Position numbers and translations under genes: made by a program
Source: Salipiger pallidus
Lineage (GTDB): Bacteria > Pseudomonadota > Alphaproteobacteria > Rhodobacterales > Rhodobacteraceae
Assembly (NCBI RefSeq): GCF_014643635.1
Contig: NZ_BMJV01000001.1
Location: 1 to 64,000, forward strand
Direction of reading: 5' to 3'
Length of the DNA stretch: 64,000 nt
Notes under the pieces: generated by a model
What the model saw: only the letters and a program-made list of their open reading frames with translations
What the model was told of the DNA's origin: nothing
Database searches by the model: none
In this document: positions 9,050 to 18,700 of the stretch, piece by piece
How positions within the stretch are numbered: position 1 is the stretch's first letter
Layout: every line of letters begins with the position of its first letter

Positions 9050-10252
9050 CTACGCTGCGTCCGTCCGTGCTGCAAGGGGCCAGTCCAGCGCGCCAAGCCG
9101 TTCGAACAGCGCCGTGATGCCGGCCTCGTCAAGGTTGGCAAAGGCAAAGCGGAAGTGGCGCGCGCCGTCCGCATCGCCCTCCGGCATGAACATGGTGCCG
9201 GGCAGGGTGAGGATTCCCGCGTCGCGCACGAGTTTGGGCGCCAGCGTCGCAGAACTTTCGGCAAAGGGATGGCGCACATACGCGAAATAAGCGCCGCAGC
9301 CGCGCAGGGTCCAGCCCTTGGTCTCGAGCTTGCGGAAGCCATCCGCCACGGCGCGTCCCCGGGCAAGGATCTCGCTGCGCTCGCCGGCCACCCAGGGGCC
9401 GAGGTTCTGCAGCCCCCAGAGCGCAGCGTACTGGCCCACCTGCGGCGGGCAGATGGTCACGGTGTCGAGGAACTTCTCCACCTCCTCCAGCAGCCCCGTG
9501 CCGGTGACGATGGCGCCCACCCGGTGCCCGGTCAGGCGGTATGATTTCGAGAAGCTGTAAAGCTGAACCAGAGTGTCCTCGCGCCCTTCACGGGACAGCA
9601 GGTCATGAGGTGCACCGCTGCGGCTGTCGAAATCGCGATAGGTCTCGTCCACGATGAGGCGCAGGCCTTTTTCGCGCGCAAGATCGTAAAGCTCGGTCAT
9701 GATCTCGGGTGGATACTCGACGCCGCCGGGATTGTTCGGCGACACCAAGACGATGGCGCGGGTGCGGTCGGTGACAAGGGCGCGGGCGGTCTCGGCCCTC
9801 GGCAGAAGGCCGTCGTCCGTGGGCAGCGGCACCGTGGTGACGCCCTGCATGTCCAGCCACATGCGGTGGTTGAAGTACCACGGGGTGGGCAGCAGCACCT
9901 CGTCTCCCTCGCCGCAAAGCGCGGCGATGGTGGCGGCGAAGGCCTGGTTGCAGCCGGCGGTGATGGCGACCTCGGCGGCGCTGATGGGCGTGCCATAATG
10001 CGCGCTCCAGTTGGCCGCCAGCTCTTCGCGCAAGGCAGGCAGGCCGAGGACGGGGCCGTAAAGGTGCAGCTCGGGGCGCTCCATGGCCTCGGCTAGGGCC
10101 CGGCGCAGGGGCGCGGGGGGCGGATCGACCGGGGCGGCTTGGCTCACGTTCAGCAGCGGGCGCTGGGGCGGAAAGCTCAGCCCGTCGAGCCAGCGCCGGG
10201 CCTCGGGAACCGGCGGGGTGAAGGTGGCTTGGGTGCGCGTGGGCTTGATCAT
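9050..10252 (-). CDS. PLP-dependent class I/II aminotransferase
   Basis: A 400-residue fold-type I aminotransferase. It shows the pyrophosphate-site loop AITAGCNQAF, the SPNNPGG motif, the Asp-x-Tyr cofactor pair (VDETYRDF), the catalytic Lys in SFSKSYRLTGHRVG, and the C-terminal Arg in FRFAFAN that binds the substrate carboxylate. The sequence alone does not fix the amino donor; aspartate/aromatic-like or MalY/PatB-like transfer are both plausible. It lies 45 nt upstream of ppiD on the same strand and may be the first gene of the aminotransferase-ppiD-trpE run. A link to aromatic amino acid metabolism through trpE is possible but only inferred from position. Confidence 0.88.
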   Translation of the reverse strand: MIKPTRTQATFTPPVPEARRWLDGLSFPPQRPLLNVSQAAPVDPPPAPLRRALAEAMERPELHLYGPVLGLPALREELAANWSAHYGTPISAAEVAITAGCNQAFAATIAALCGEGDEVLLPTPWYFNHRMWLDMQGVTTVPLPTDDGLLPRAETARALVTDRTRAIVLVSPNNPGGVEYPPEIMTELYDLAREKGLRLIVDETYRDFDSRSGAPHDLLSREGREDTLVQLYSFSKSYRLTGHRVGAIVTGTGLLEEVEKFLDTVTICPPQVGQYAALWGLQNLGPWVAGERSEILARGRAVADGFRKLETKGWTLRGCGAYFAYVRHPFAESSATLAPKLVRDAGILTLPGTMFMPEGDADGARHFRFAFANLDEAGITALFERLGALDWPLAARTDAA

Positions 10253-10319
10253 CGTTGGTCCGCCGGTCGTGAATGGTGCGGAACGCTACCAGCGCCGCCG
10301 GACAAGCGAAAGGGGGGCC

Positions 10320-10745
10320 TCAGCCCCCGGGGGCCGCGCCGTCGTAATTGGCGCGGGCGGCGCGGATGCGATCGTGGTTCTGGTCGGCCCAGTCGGTCAG
10401 CACCGCGATGGGCGCAAGCGACGACAGACCCAGCGGCGTCAGGGCATATTCTACTGACGGCGGCTTGGTCGGATACACCGTGCGCGAGATCAGCCCGTCG
10501 CGCTCCAGCTCGCGCAGGGACTGGGTCAGCATCCGCTTCGAGATGTCGCCCACCTGCCGTTGCAGCGCGGAAAACCGCTTCGGCCCGGATTTCAGCGCAA
10601 TGAGCAGCAGCAGCGTCCACTTCTGACCCACGCGGTCCAGGACATCGCGGATCGGGCACAGGCCGGTGTCGGCCGGCGCGCCGGGGTGAGCCGCCATGCG
10701 GTCGAGCACGTCGAGATCGTGGTTACCTTGAAGTTCCCTGGTCAC
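10320..10745 (-). CDS. HxlR-family winged-helix transcriptional regulator
   Basis: A 141-residue DNA-binding protein with the HxlR/DUF24 winged helix: [48 protein letters not shown] and the wing [16 protein letters not shown]. Its single cysteine, Cys30, sits where redox-responsive members (QorR, HypR) carry their sensing Cys. It is divergent from qorB, the same pairing as ytfH/ytfG in E. coli, so it probably represses qorB and is released by oxidants or quinones. The start is GTG at 10745, with AAGGAGG 10 nt upstream. Function by homology is strong; the inducer is inferred. Confidence 0.92.
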   Translation of the reverse strand: MTRELQGNHDLDVLDRMAAHPGAPADTGLCPIRDVLDRVGQKWTLLLLIALKSGPKRFSALQRQVGDISKRMLTQSLRELERDGLISRTVYPTKPPSVEYALTPLGLSSLAPIAVLTDWADQNHDRIRAARANYDGAAPGG

Positions 10746-10778
10746 GGAAAGATGCCTCCTTCACGGGCGCTGCACGGC

Positions 10779-10795
10779 GGTCTAGATTTGAGACC
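10779..10795. promoter_or_regulatory. Candidate HxlR operator between hxlR and qorB
   Basis: GGTCT and AGACC form an inverted repeat with a 7-nt centre, 34 bp from the hxlR start codon, inside the 166-bp divergent spacer. Its position would let the HxlR protein control its own gene and qorB. The arms are short, so this is a candidate only. Confidence 0.35.
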
Positions 10796-10911
10796 ATATC
10801 CCGAGTCGGAGCCGGAGTGAAGCGGTCCCGACGCTCGGGACAGACGGGGGCGCCGCAGGGGGCGATCCCGCAAGAAACCATCGGGCGAAGGCCCCGAAGA
10901 AAGGAACACCC

Positions 10912-11775
<864 letters not shown>

Positions 11776-11781
11776 ACGAAA

Positions 11782-11813
11782 ACCGCCCCGCGCCAATTCC
11801 GGCGCGGGGCGGT
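11782..11813 (+). terminator. Hairpin terminator after qorB
   Basis: A perfect 13-bp stem (ACCGCCCCGCGCC and complement) with a 6-nt loop starts 7 nt after the qorB stop. There is no T-run, so termination may be partial; the following palindrome at 11815 adds a second structure. Confidence 0.65.
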
Positions 11814-11814
11814 G

Positions 11815-11836
11815 CAAATTCCTTGAAAGGAATTTG
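11815..11836. repeat. Short palindromic repeat (copy 1)
   Basis: Arms CAAATTCCTT and AAGGAATTTG (10 bp, perfect) surround a 2-nt centre. The core TTCCTT-NN-AAGGAA is shared with the perfect palindrome inside nrdJ at 17297-17320, including the flanking GCAA and the GCAA-like exit. It lies between the qorB terminator and the convergent gpt gene. Confidence 0.55.
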
Positions 11837-11863
11837 GGCAATGGTCTGAGCGGGCGGCTGGGG

Positions 11864-12388
11864 TCAGTCGCTGTCGCCCCGGTAGGGTTTGACGTATTGC
11901 AGCGCCATGTCCCAAGGGAAGAAGATCCAGGTGTCCTGGCTGACCTCGGTGATGTAGCTGTCGACCTGCGGCTTGCCCATGGGTTTGGCATAGACCGTGG
12001 CCACGTGGGCCTTGGGGTAAAGGCGGCGCACCAGCTCCAGCGTTTTGCCGCTGTCCACGAGGTCGTCGATGATAAGGATCCCCGAGCCGTCCCCGACAAG
12101 GTCGGCATCTGGGGATTTCAGCACCTGCGCCTCGCGCCGCTGGTCGGCCTTGCCACCGCCCGAGTGGTAGCTTTTCACGCTGATCGTATCCACCGTGCGG
12201 ATGTCGAGCTCGCGGGCGATGATCATGGCCGGGGCCATGCCGCCCCGGGTGATCGCCACGACGGCCTTCCAGCCGCCATCAGCGGGGCCATGCCCCTGCA
12301 GGCGCCAGGCCAGCGCCCGAGCATCGCGGTGCAGCTGGTCCCAGCTGACGTGGAAACCCTTCTCGTGTGGAAGCAGGTCCTTGTCCAT
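11864..12388 (-). CDS. gpt: Xanthine-guanine phosphoribosyltransferase
   Basis: The 174-residue enzyme salvages xanthine and guanine by joining them to PRPP, giving XMP and GMP. The PRPP-binding motif is [14 protein letters not shown], and the flexible-loop region [14 protein letters not shown] and the purine-site segment [17 protein letters not shown] are typical of bacterial XGPRT; the C-terminal WIFFPWD separates it from HPRT. It lies 26 nt downstream of fabI on the same strand and is probably cotranscribed. Slightly longer than the E. coli enzyme (152 residues) because of extra N-terminal residues. The assignment is firm. Confidence 0.95.
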   Translation of the reverse strand: MDKDLLPHEKGFHVSWDQLHRDARALAWRLQGHGPADGGWKAVVAITRGGMAPAMIIARELDIRTVDTISVKSYHSGGGKADQRREAQVLKSPDADLVGDGSGILIIDDLVDSGKTLELVRRLYPKAHVATVYAKPMGKPQVDSYITEVSQDTWIFFPWDMALQYVKPYRGDSD

Positions 12389-12414
12389 GGCGTATCCTTC
12401 CCTTGGGACGCGTC

Positions 12415-13221
12415 TCAGGCCTTGGTGATGTCGGGCGCGTCGACGGCCTTCATGCCGACCACGTGATAGCCCGCATCCACGTGATGCGTCTCGCCCGTCA
12501 CGCCGCTGCCGAGGTCCGACAGCAGGTAAAGCGCCGATCCACCCACGTCGTCGATGGTGACGTTGCGGCGCAGGGGCGAGTTGTAGGCATTCCAGTTCAG
12601 GATGTAGCGAAAATCGCCGATCCCCGAGGCCGCGAGGGTCTTGATCGGGCCGGCCGAGATCGCGTTGACCCGGATGCCGTCCTTCCCAAGATCCTCGGAC
12701 AGGTACCGGACCGACGCCTCAAGGGCCGCCTTGGCCACGCCCATGACGTTGTAGTGAGGCATGATGCGTTCTGCACCGTAATAGGTGAGGGTCAGGGCCG
12801 AGCCGCCCTTGTTCATCATCTTCTCGGCGCGCTGCATCACCGCGGTGAAGCTGTAGACCGAGATGTCCATGGTCAGCTTGAAGTTCTCACGGCTGGTGTC
12901 CACGTAACGGCCACGCAGTTCGCTCTTGTCCGAGAAGCCGATGGCATGCACCACGAAATCGAGGTTGTCCCAGCGTTCCCCCAGCGAGGTGAAGAGCGCG
13001 TCGATGGATGGCTCGTCACCCACATCGCAGGGCAGGACGATGTCCGACCCCAGCTGTTCGGCCAGCGGCCCCACACGTTTCTTAAGCGCTTCGCCCTGGT
13101 ACGAGAAGGCAAGTTCCGCCCCTGCGTTCCGGAGGGCCTTGGCGATGCCCCATGCGATAGACTTGTCGTTGGCAAGCCCCATGATGAGGCCACGCTTGCC
13201 CGCCATCAGAGTGTTTGACAT
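12415..13221 (-). CDS. fabI: Enoyl-[acyl-carrier-protein] reductase (NADH)
   Basis: The 268-residue enzyme performs the last reduction of each fatty-acid elongation cycle. FabI hallmarks are the cofactor loop [21 protein letters not shown], the segment [10 protein letters not shown], the [13 protein letters not shown] stretch, and the catalytic Tyr-x6-Lys in [18 protein letters not shown] preceded by [13 protein letters not shown]. Its length and motifs match the FabI group targeted by triclosan; there is no sign of a FabV or FabL type. It is followed by gpt, 26 nt away, and transcribed away from pdxH. Identification is secure. Confidence 0.97.
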   Translation of the reverse strand: MSNTLMAGKRGLIMGLANDKSIAWGIAKALRNAGAELAFSYQGEALKKRVGPLAEQLGSDIVLPCDVGDEPSIDALFTSLGERWDNLDFVVHAIGFSDKSELRGRYVDTSRENFKLTMDISVYSFTAVMQRAEKMMNKGGSALTLTYYGAERIMPHYNVMGVAKAALEASVRYLSEDLGKDGIRVNAISAGPIKTLAASGIGDFRYILNWNAYNSPLRRNVTIDDVGGSALYLLSDLGSGVTGETHHVDAGYHVVGMKAVDAPDITKA

Positions 13222-13323
13222 TACCTTCCCCTAACCGGCATTCCTGTTCCGGCTTCCTTTAGGGCATGCCCAAGGGGGCTTCAAGTGTCGGTGCCACCCG
13301 AGCACCCCTCAAGGAGATATCTC

Positions 13324-13929
13324 ATGTCCGACCGTACCGGCCTTTTCGCGGGGGACGACCCCTTTGCCATCGCTCGCCGCTGGCTTTCTGAGGCCGAGGC
13401 GACCGAGATCAACGATCCCAACGCCATTGCCCTTGCCACTGTCGACGCGGACGGGCTGCCCAACAGCCGCATGGTGCTTCTCAAAGAAATCGAGAATGAC
13501 GCCTTCGTCTTCTATACCAATTACGAAAGCGCCAAGGCGCAGGAAATCGAGGGCGCCGGAAAGGCGGCCTTCGTGATGCACTGGAAATCCCTGCGCCGGC
13601 AGGTGCGGGTGCGCGGAACCGTCACCCGCGAGGACGGCCCGCAAGCGGATGCCTACTATGACAGCCGGTCGCTGAAATCCCGCCTCGGGGCATGGGCCAG
13701 CAAGCAGAGCCGGCCTCTGGACTCCCGCGCCTCGCTGATGGCCGAGGTCGCGAAGATCACCGCAACCAAGGGAACCAAACCGGCCCGGCCACCGTTTTGG
13801 GGGGGATACCGCATCACCCCCCTCGAAATAGAGTTCTGGGCCGATGGTCAGTTCCGACTTCACGACCGATTTGTGTGGCGCAGGCGGAACACCGCCGACA
13901 ACTGGAGCGTAGCACGCCTAAACCCGTGA
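13324..13929 (+). CDS. pdxH: Pyridoxamine 5'-phosphate oxidase
   Basis: The 201-residue FMN enzyme oxidises pyridoxamine or pyridoxine 5'-phosphate to pyridoxal 5'-phosphate, the last step of vitamin B6 synthesis and salvage. Motifs include [21 protein letters not shown] (FMN and substrate site), [36 protein letters not shown], and the C-terminal signature [17 protein letters not shown] ending in ARLNP. The ATG at 13324 follows the strong ribosome-binding site AAGGAG; an in-frame start 39 nt earlier lacks one. The gene stands alone, divergent from fabI. Confidence 0.97.
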   Translation: MSDRTGLFAGDDPFAIARRWLSEAEATEINDPNAIALATVDADGLPNSRMVLLKEIENDAFVFYTNYESAKAQEIEGAGKAAFVMHWKSLRRQVRVRGTVTREDGPQADAYYDSRSLKSRLGAWASKQSRPLDSRASLMAEVAKITATKGTKPARPPFWGGYRITPLEIEFWADGQFRLHDRFVWRRRNTADNWSVARLNP

Positions 13930-13976
13930 ATATCACGTTACATGAAGTGCGATCCGTCACAAAATAGCGCTTGGTG

Positions 13977-14582
13977 ATGCTTGCAATCCAGAGGGCGTTT
14001 GTCGCAAGACAATCTGGGGATACGCTAACACTCAGAAGTTTGGAAACGCAGTTGACACAAGAAGACGCAGAGGTACGCCGCGTAATCGGAAAGGTGAAAT
14101 GGTTCGATCCGGTGAAGGGGTTCGGCTTTGTCATCGCCGACGAGGGAGGGCCGGATATCCTCCTGCATGCCAATGTTCTCCGGAATTTTGGCCAGAGTTC
14201 GGTGGCGGACAATGCGCAGATCGAGATCTCGGTGCAAAAGACGGAGCGCGGCATTCAGGCCACTGAAGTGCTGCGCATCGATCCGCCCGAGGTGCCCGCA
14301 GGCGCGCCGCTGGCAGATTTTGAAGGCATCGATCCGGAGGTGATCGCCGCAGCTCCGCTTGAGCCGGCGCGGGTGAAATGGTTCGACAAGGGCAAGGGCT
14401 TCGGCTTTGCCAACATCTTTGGCCGGTCCAGCGACATCTTCATTCATATCGAGGTTCTCCGCCGGTCCGGCCTTGCCGACCTGCAACCGGGCGAAGCGCT
14501 GGCTATCCGCGTCATCGACGGCAAGCGGGGCCTCATGGCAACAGAGGTCTGCGCATGGGAAGCCGCACTCGCAACTGCCTGA
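13977..14582 (+). CDS. Tandem cold-shock-domain protein
   Basis: This protein of about 200 residues holds two cold-shock domains, an arrangement common in Rhodobacterales. The first (about 37-100) has GKVKWFDPVKGFGFVI and DILLH; the second (about 130-195) has VKWFDKGKGFGFANIF and SDIFIHIEVL. The GFGF/DIxxH pairs are RNP1- and RNP2-type motifs that bind single-stranded RNA or DNA, suggesting an RNA chaperone or transcription antitermination role. The start is uncertain: ATG at 13977 gives a poorly conserved leader, while TTG codons at 14040 or 14052 would begin closer to the first domain. The 3' end overlaps the next gene by 28 nt. Confidence 0.85.
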   Translation: MLAIQRAFVARQSGDTLTLRSLETQLTQEDAEVRRVIGKVKWFDPVKGFGFVIADEGGPDILLHANVLRNFGQSSVADNAQIEISVQKTERGIQATEVLRIDPPEVPAGAPLADFEGIDPEVIAAAPLEPARVKWFDKGKGFGFANIFGRSSDIFIHIEVLRRSGLADLQPGEALAIRVIDGKRGLMATEVCAWEAALATA

Positions 14583-15025
14583 TCGCACTCGCGATCCTTG
14601 CCGCAGGGCCCGTCACGGCGCAGGGCTGCCGCGACGATGTCCTGCGTCTTAAAGGGGATTGGGGCAGCGCGCGCTTTAACGTGGACGTCGCCGATACGGT
14701 GGCAGAACGTTCCAAGGGTCTCATGTTCGTGGAGGACATGCCCTCGTCACAGGGCATGCTCTTTGCCTACGATCAGGAGCGTCCTGTGTCCTTTTGGATG
14801 AAGAACACATTGATCCCGCTGGACATTATCTTTGCCGATGCGCAGGGGCAGGTGGTTTCGGTGCATGCGGATGCCATTCCGCATGATGAAACGCCGATCC
14901 CCAGCGGGGAACCGGCACAATACGTGCTTGAGATCAACGGCGGGCTTGCCGAGCGGATGGGGATCGTGCCCGGCAGCGTCATGCAGCACCCCGCGATCAA
15001 GGATGCGGTCTGGGCCTGCGAATAG
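14555..15025 (+). CDS. DUF192 family exported protein
   Basis: A 156-residue protein with an N-terminal secretion signal (NCLIALAILAAGPVTAQG, about 7-24), then a DUF192 domain marked by VADTVAERSKGLMFVEDMP, MLFAYDQERPVSFWMKNTLIPLDIIF, VSVHADAIPHDETPIPSGEPAQYVLEINGGLAERMGI. The biochemical role of DUF192 is not established. It probably acts in the periplasm. The start ATG lies inside the last codons of the cold-shock gene in another frame (28-nt overlap), which suggests translational coupling of the two. Confidence 0.88.
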   Translation: MGSRTRNCLIALAILAAGPVTAQGCRDDVLRLKGDWGSARFNVDVADTVAERSKGLMFVEDMPSSQGMLFAYDQERPVSFWMKNTLIPLDIIFADAQGQVVSVHADAIPHDETPIPSGEPAQYVLEINGGLAERMGIVPGSVMQHPAIKDAVWACE

Positions 15026-15142
15026 CCGGCAACCGGCGCCGGAGGGGGTTTGCCATGCCACATTTCAGGGCTGGCACTTTCCCGCGCTGACCTGCAAAAA
15101 TTGCCTTCCATCTGCCGCGTTCCGAGGGTAGAGGAGGGCCAT

Positions 15143-15219
15143 CGGGGCGTAGCGCAGCTTGGTAGCGCGTCTGTTTTGGGTACAGAAGGTCGTGAGTTCG
15201 AATCTCGCCGCCCCGACCA
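15143..15219 (+). tRNA. tRNA-Pro (anticodon UGG)
   Basis: A 77-nt cloverleaf: acceptor arms CGGGGCG / CGCCCCG, the D-arm GCGCAGCTTGGTAGCGC, anticodon stem TCTGT / ACAGA with loop TTTGGGT (anticodon TGG at 15177-15179), T-arm with GTTCGAATC, discriminator A and encoded CCA. The sequence resembles other bacterial proline tRNAs with this anticodon. No integrase or duplicated 3' end follows, so it does not mark an integrated element here. Confidence 0.97.
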
Positions 15220-15362
15220 CTTCACTTTCATGATCAGTTGTTGTCCTCACCCCCTGCAAGCGCTGGGGTTTTCGCTGTCTGCCTGATTTGGGTGCATGTT
15301 TTTTCGTGCACACTTGCAATCCCAGTGTTGCTTGCATGTCGCGCGGTCTTTCGCTGGTGCGA

Positions 15363-15470
15363 TGGGGATAAGTTGAGGCGAGTTCTCAACAGCTGTGGAT
15401 AACCATTGCGGGAAGGCTGCATTTCCTACGCTTCGCCTAGCCTGCACATGCCCCTCATCCATGTGGATGA
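15363..15470 (-). promoter_or_regulatory. Cluster of DnaA-box-like sites upstream of nrdJ
   Basis: Three 9-mers lie in the same orientation: TGGGGATAA (15363-15371, one mismatch), TGTGGATAA (15394-15402, exact complement of TTATCCACA) and TGTGGATGA (15462-15470, one mismatch). DnaA is known to control the class Ia nrdAB operon of E. coli, so DnaA control of this class II gene is a reasonable inference. No DnaA-unwinding element or replication gene is nearby, so an origin is unlikely. Confidence 0.5.
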
Positions 15471-15514
15471 AACGGGGACAACCCATAGCGCTTGTAGCGG
15501 CTCACCATGGTGGC

Positions 15515-15530
15515 ACCAAATATATGGGAC
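15515..15530. promoter_or_regulatory. Candidate NrdR box, distal
   Basis: ACCAAATATATGGGAC matches 10 of 16 positions of the NrdR consensus (ACACWATATATWGTGT), all in the AT core and left flank. It begins 83 bp, close to eight helical turns, before the better box at 15598; NrdR sites usually come in helically phased pairs. Confidence 0.4.
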
Positions 15531-15597
15531 TAGCGGCCGAAAAAGCCGTTGACCCATGCGACGGTTTCGGGCCAGTTTGTGCAGGCCGGACCAAGCA

Positions 15598-15613
15598 CCA
15601 CAATATGTTGTGG
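15598..15613. promoter_or_regulatory. Candidate NrdR box, proximal
   Basis: CCACAATATGTTGTGG agrees with the NrdR consensus at 13 of 16 positions and is itself an inverted repeat (CCACAA / TTGTGG). It lies 128 bp before the nrdJ start. NrdR is the nucleotide-sensing repressor of ribonucleotide reductase genes, so binding here would shut off nrdJ when dATP is high. Confidence 0.6.
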
Positions 15614-15740
15614 TTGAGCTGTGGCCCAAACCTATCAGTGTCAGAAGACGTCGCGCGGGGCAGGCAGAGCCTCCTGCGGTCTGGATGGGTGTGCCAGTTG
15701 TCCGGCAAGTGCGTTAAGGATCAGCTGGAGCAGGACAGCC

Positions 15741-18700
15741 ATGAAGATCGAGAGAAAGTACACCAAGGCCGGGCAGGACGCCTATGCCGATATCGAGTTT
15801 GTCACCACGAGCTCGGAAATCCGCAACCCGGACGGTACTTCGGTCTTCAAGCTCGACACGCTCGAAGTGCCTGCGAAATGGAGCCAGGTCGCCTCGGACG
15901 TTATCGCTCAGAAATACTTCCGCAAAGCCGGCGTTCCGACCGAACTGAAGAAAGTCGCCGAGAAGGGCGTGCCCGAGTTCCTCTGGCGCTCGGTGCCGGC
16001 GAACACCGACACCCCAAAGGGTGGTGAGACCTCGGCCAAGCAGGTGTTTGACCGCCTGGCGGGCGCATGGGCCTACTGGGGCTGGAAAGGCGGCTATTTC
16101 ACCACTGAGGACGACGCACGCGCCTACTATGACGAGATGCGCCACATGCTGGCCGCTCAGGTCGCCGCGCCCAATTCGCCGCAGTGGTTCAACACCGGCC
16201 TGCACTGGGCCTATGGCATCGACGGCCCCGGTCAGGGGCACCATTACGTCGACTACAAGACCGGCAAGCTGACCCGATCCAAATCCTCCTACGAGCACCC
16301 GCAGCCGCACGCCTGCTTCATTCAGTCGGTGTCTGACGATCTGGTGAACGAGGGCGGCATCATGGACCTCTGGGTCCGCGAGGCGCGTCTGTTCAAGTAC
16401 GGCTCCGGCACCGGCACCAACTTCAGCTCGCTGCGGGCCGAGGGCGAAAGCCTGTCGGGCGGCGGCCGGTCGTCGGGCCTGATGGGTTTCCTCAAGATCG
16501 GGGACCGCGCCGCCGGTGCCATCAAGTCGGGTGGCACCACGCGCCGCGCCGCCAAGATGGTCATCGTCGACAGCGATCACCCGGACATCGAGGAATTCAT
16601 CAACTGGAAGGTCAAGGAAGAGCAGAAGGTTGCCAGCCTTGTCGCCGGGTCCAAGATGCACGAGAAGATGCTCAACGACATCTTCGCCGCCATTCGCAAC
16701 TGGGAAGGGCTTGAGGAAGATGCCTATGAGGCCAACGCCAACCTCGGCCTGAAAAAGGCGATCCGCGAGGCCAAGAAGGTCTCGATCCCGGAAACCTATA
16801 TCAAGCGCGTGCTGGACTACGCGCGTCAGGGCTATGCCTCGATCGAGTTCCCGACCTATGACACCGATTGGGATTCCGAGGCTTACGCGTCCGTCTCGGG
16901 GCAGAACTCCAACAACTCGATCCGCGTGACCGACGCCTTCCTCGAGGCGATCAAGGACGGCAAGCTGTGGGAGCTGATCCGTCGCACCGATGGTTCCGTG
17001 GCGAAAACCGTGGACGCGCGCGAGCTGTGGGAGCAGATCGGCCACGCCGCATGGGCCTGCGCCGATCCGGGCATTCAGTTCCACGATACCGTCAACGCAT
17101 GGCATACCTGCCCGGAGGATGGTGAGATCCGCGGCTCGAACCCGTGCTCGGAATACATGTTCCTTGACGACACCGCCTGCAACCTTGCGTCCATGAACCT
17201 GCTCACCTTCCTCGAGGACGGCGCGTTCGATGCGGAACGCTACATGCATGCCGCGCGGCTTTGGACCATCACGCTCGAAGTGTCGGTGCTGATGGCGCAA
17301 TTTCCTTCGAAGGAAATTGCCCAACGCTCCTACGATTTCCGCACGCTGGGCCTTGGCTATGCCAACATCGGCGGGCTGCTGATGAACCTCGGTCTTGGCT
17401 ATGACAGCGACGAGGGCCGCGCGCTGTGCGGTGCCCTCACTGCGATCATGACCGGCGTGTCCTACGCCACCTCCGCCGAGATGGCGGGGGAGCTGGGGGC
17501 CTTCCCGGGCTATGCGCGCAACGCCGATCACATGCTGCGGGTCATCCGCAATCACCGCACCGCTGCCTATGGCGAGGCTGAGGGCTACGAGGGGCTGGCG
17601 GTCAAGCCGGTGCCGCTCGACCACGCGAACTGCCCCGATGCGCGGCTGATCGCGCTGTCCAAGTCCGCATGGGACGAGGCACTGCGTCTTGGCGAACAGC
17701 ACGGGTACCGCAATGCGCAGGTCTCGGTGATCGCGCCCACGGGCACCATTGGCCTCGTCATGGATTGCGACACCACCGGGATCGAGCCGGACTTCGCGCT
17801 GGTAAAGTTCAAGAAGCTCGCCGGGGGTGGGTACTTCAAGATCATCAACCAGTCGGTGCCCGCGGCGCTCATGAAGCTGGGCTACCCTTCGGCCCAGATC
17901 GAAGAGATCATCGGTTACGCGGTGGGCCACCAGACCCTTGGCAACGCGCCCGGGATCAACCACGGCACACTGGCCGGCCACGGCTTTGGCCCCGCGCAGA
18001 TCGAGAAGGTCGAAGGCGCGCTGGCAACGGCCTTCGACATCCGCTTTGTGTTCAACCAGTGGACCCTCGGCGCAGAGTTCTGCCGCGAGACTCTCGGCAT
18101 CCCGGCCGACAAGCTCAACGATCCCACCTTCGACCTCCTGCGCCATCTCGGGTTCACCAAGCGCGAGATCGACGCTGCCAATGACCACGTCTGCGGTACC
18201 ATGACCCTCGAGGGCGCGCCGCATCTGGACCCGGCGCACTTAAACGTCTTCGACTGTGCAAATCCCTGTGGAAAGAAAGGGACGCGTTACCTGTCGGTCC
18301 ACAGCCACATCCACATGATGGCCGCCGCGCAAAGCTTTATTTCCGGGGCAATTTCCAAGACCATCAACATGCCGAACTCGGCCACGGTCGAGGATTGCCA
18401 GAAGGCCTACGAGCTGTCGTGGTCGCTGGGGGTAAAGGCCAACGCGCTTTACCGTGACGGGTCGAAACTGTCGCAGCCGCTGGCCTCTGCGTTGGTCGAG
18501 GATGACGATGAGGCGCTGGAGGTTCTGGAAACCGGCACCCCGCAGGAGAAGGCACAGGTCATCGCCGAGAAGATCGTCGAGAAGGTGGTCATCAAGGAGG
18601 TCATCCGTGCCGGTCGCACCAAAATGCCCGAGCGTCGCAAGGGCTATACCCAGAAGGCGGTCGTGGGTGGGCACAAGGTTTATCTGCGCACGGGCGAATA

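Larger units (their letters stand above)
15220..15740. other. Long leader region between tRNA-Pro and nrdJ
   Basis: These 521 bp hold no convincing gene. They contain three DnaA-box-like 9-mers (15363, 15394, 15462) and two candidate NrdR boxes (15515, 15598), listed separately. A weak hairpin with a short T-run (CCCC...GGGGTTTTC, around 15250-15275) may end the tRNA transcript. I looked for and did not find the conserved core of a cobalamin riboswitch. Confidence 0.6.

Noticed and set aside
15363-15470. Possible replication origin because of several DnaA boxes
   Set aside because: No AT-rich unwinding region, no iterons and no dnaA, parAB or repABC genes nearby; a regulatory role for nrdJ is more economical.
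15420-15740. Possible cobalamin riboswitch before the B12-dependent reductase
   Set aside because: The conserved B12-box and core elements of that riboswitch are not visible. The palindromes present fit NrdR boxes better.
15143-15740. Possible integration site at tRNA-Pro
   Set aside because: No duplicated tRNA 3' end, integrase or foreign-looking genes follow; nrdJ is core.
15714-18239. An 841-codon antisense frame opposite nrdJ
   Set aside because: Same codon-position artefact; nrdJ on the plus strand is complete and conserved.
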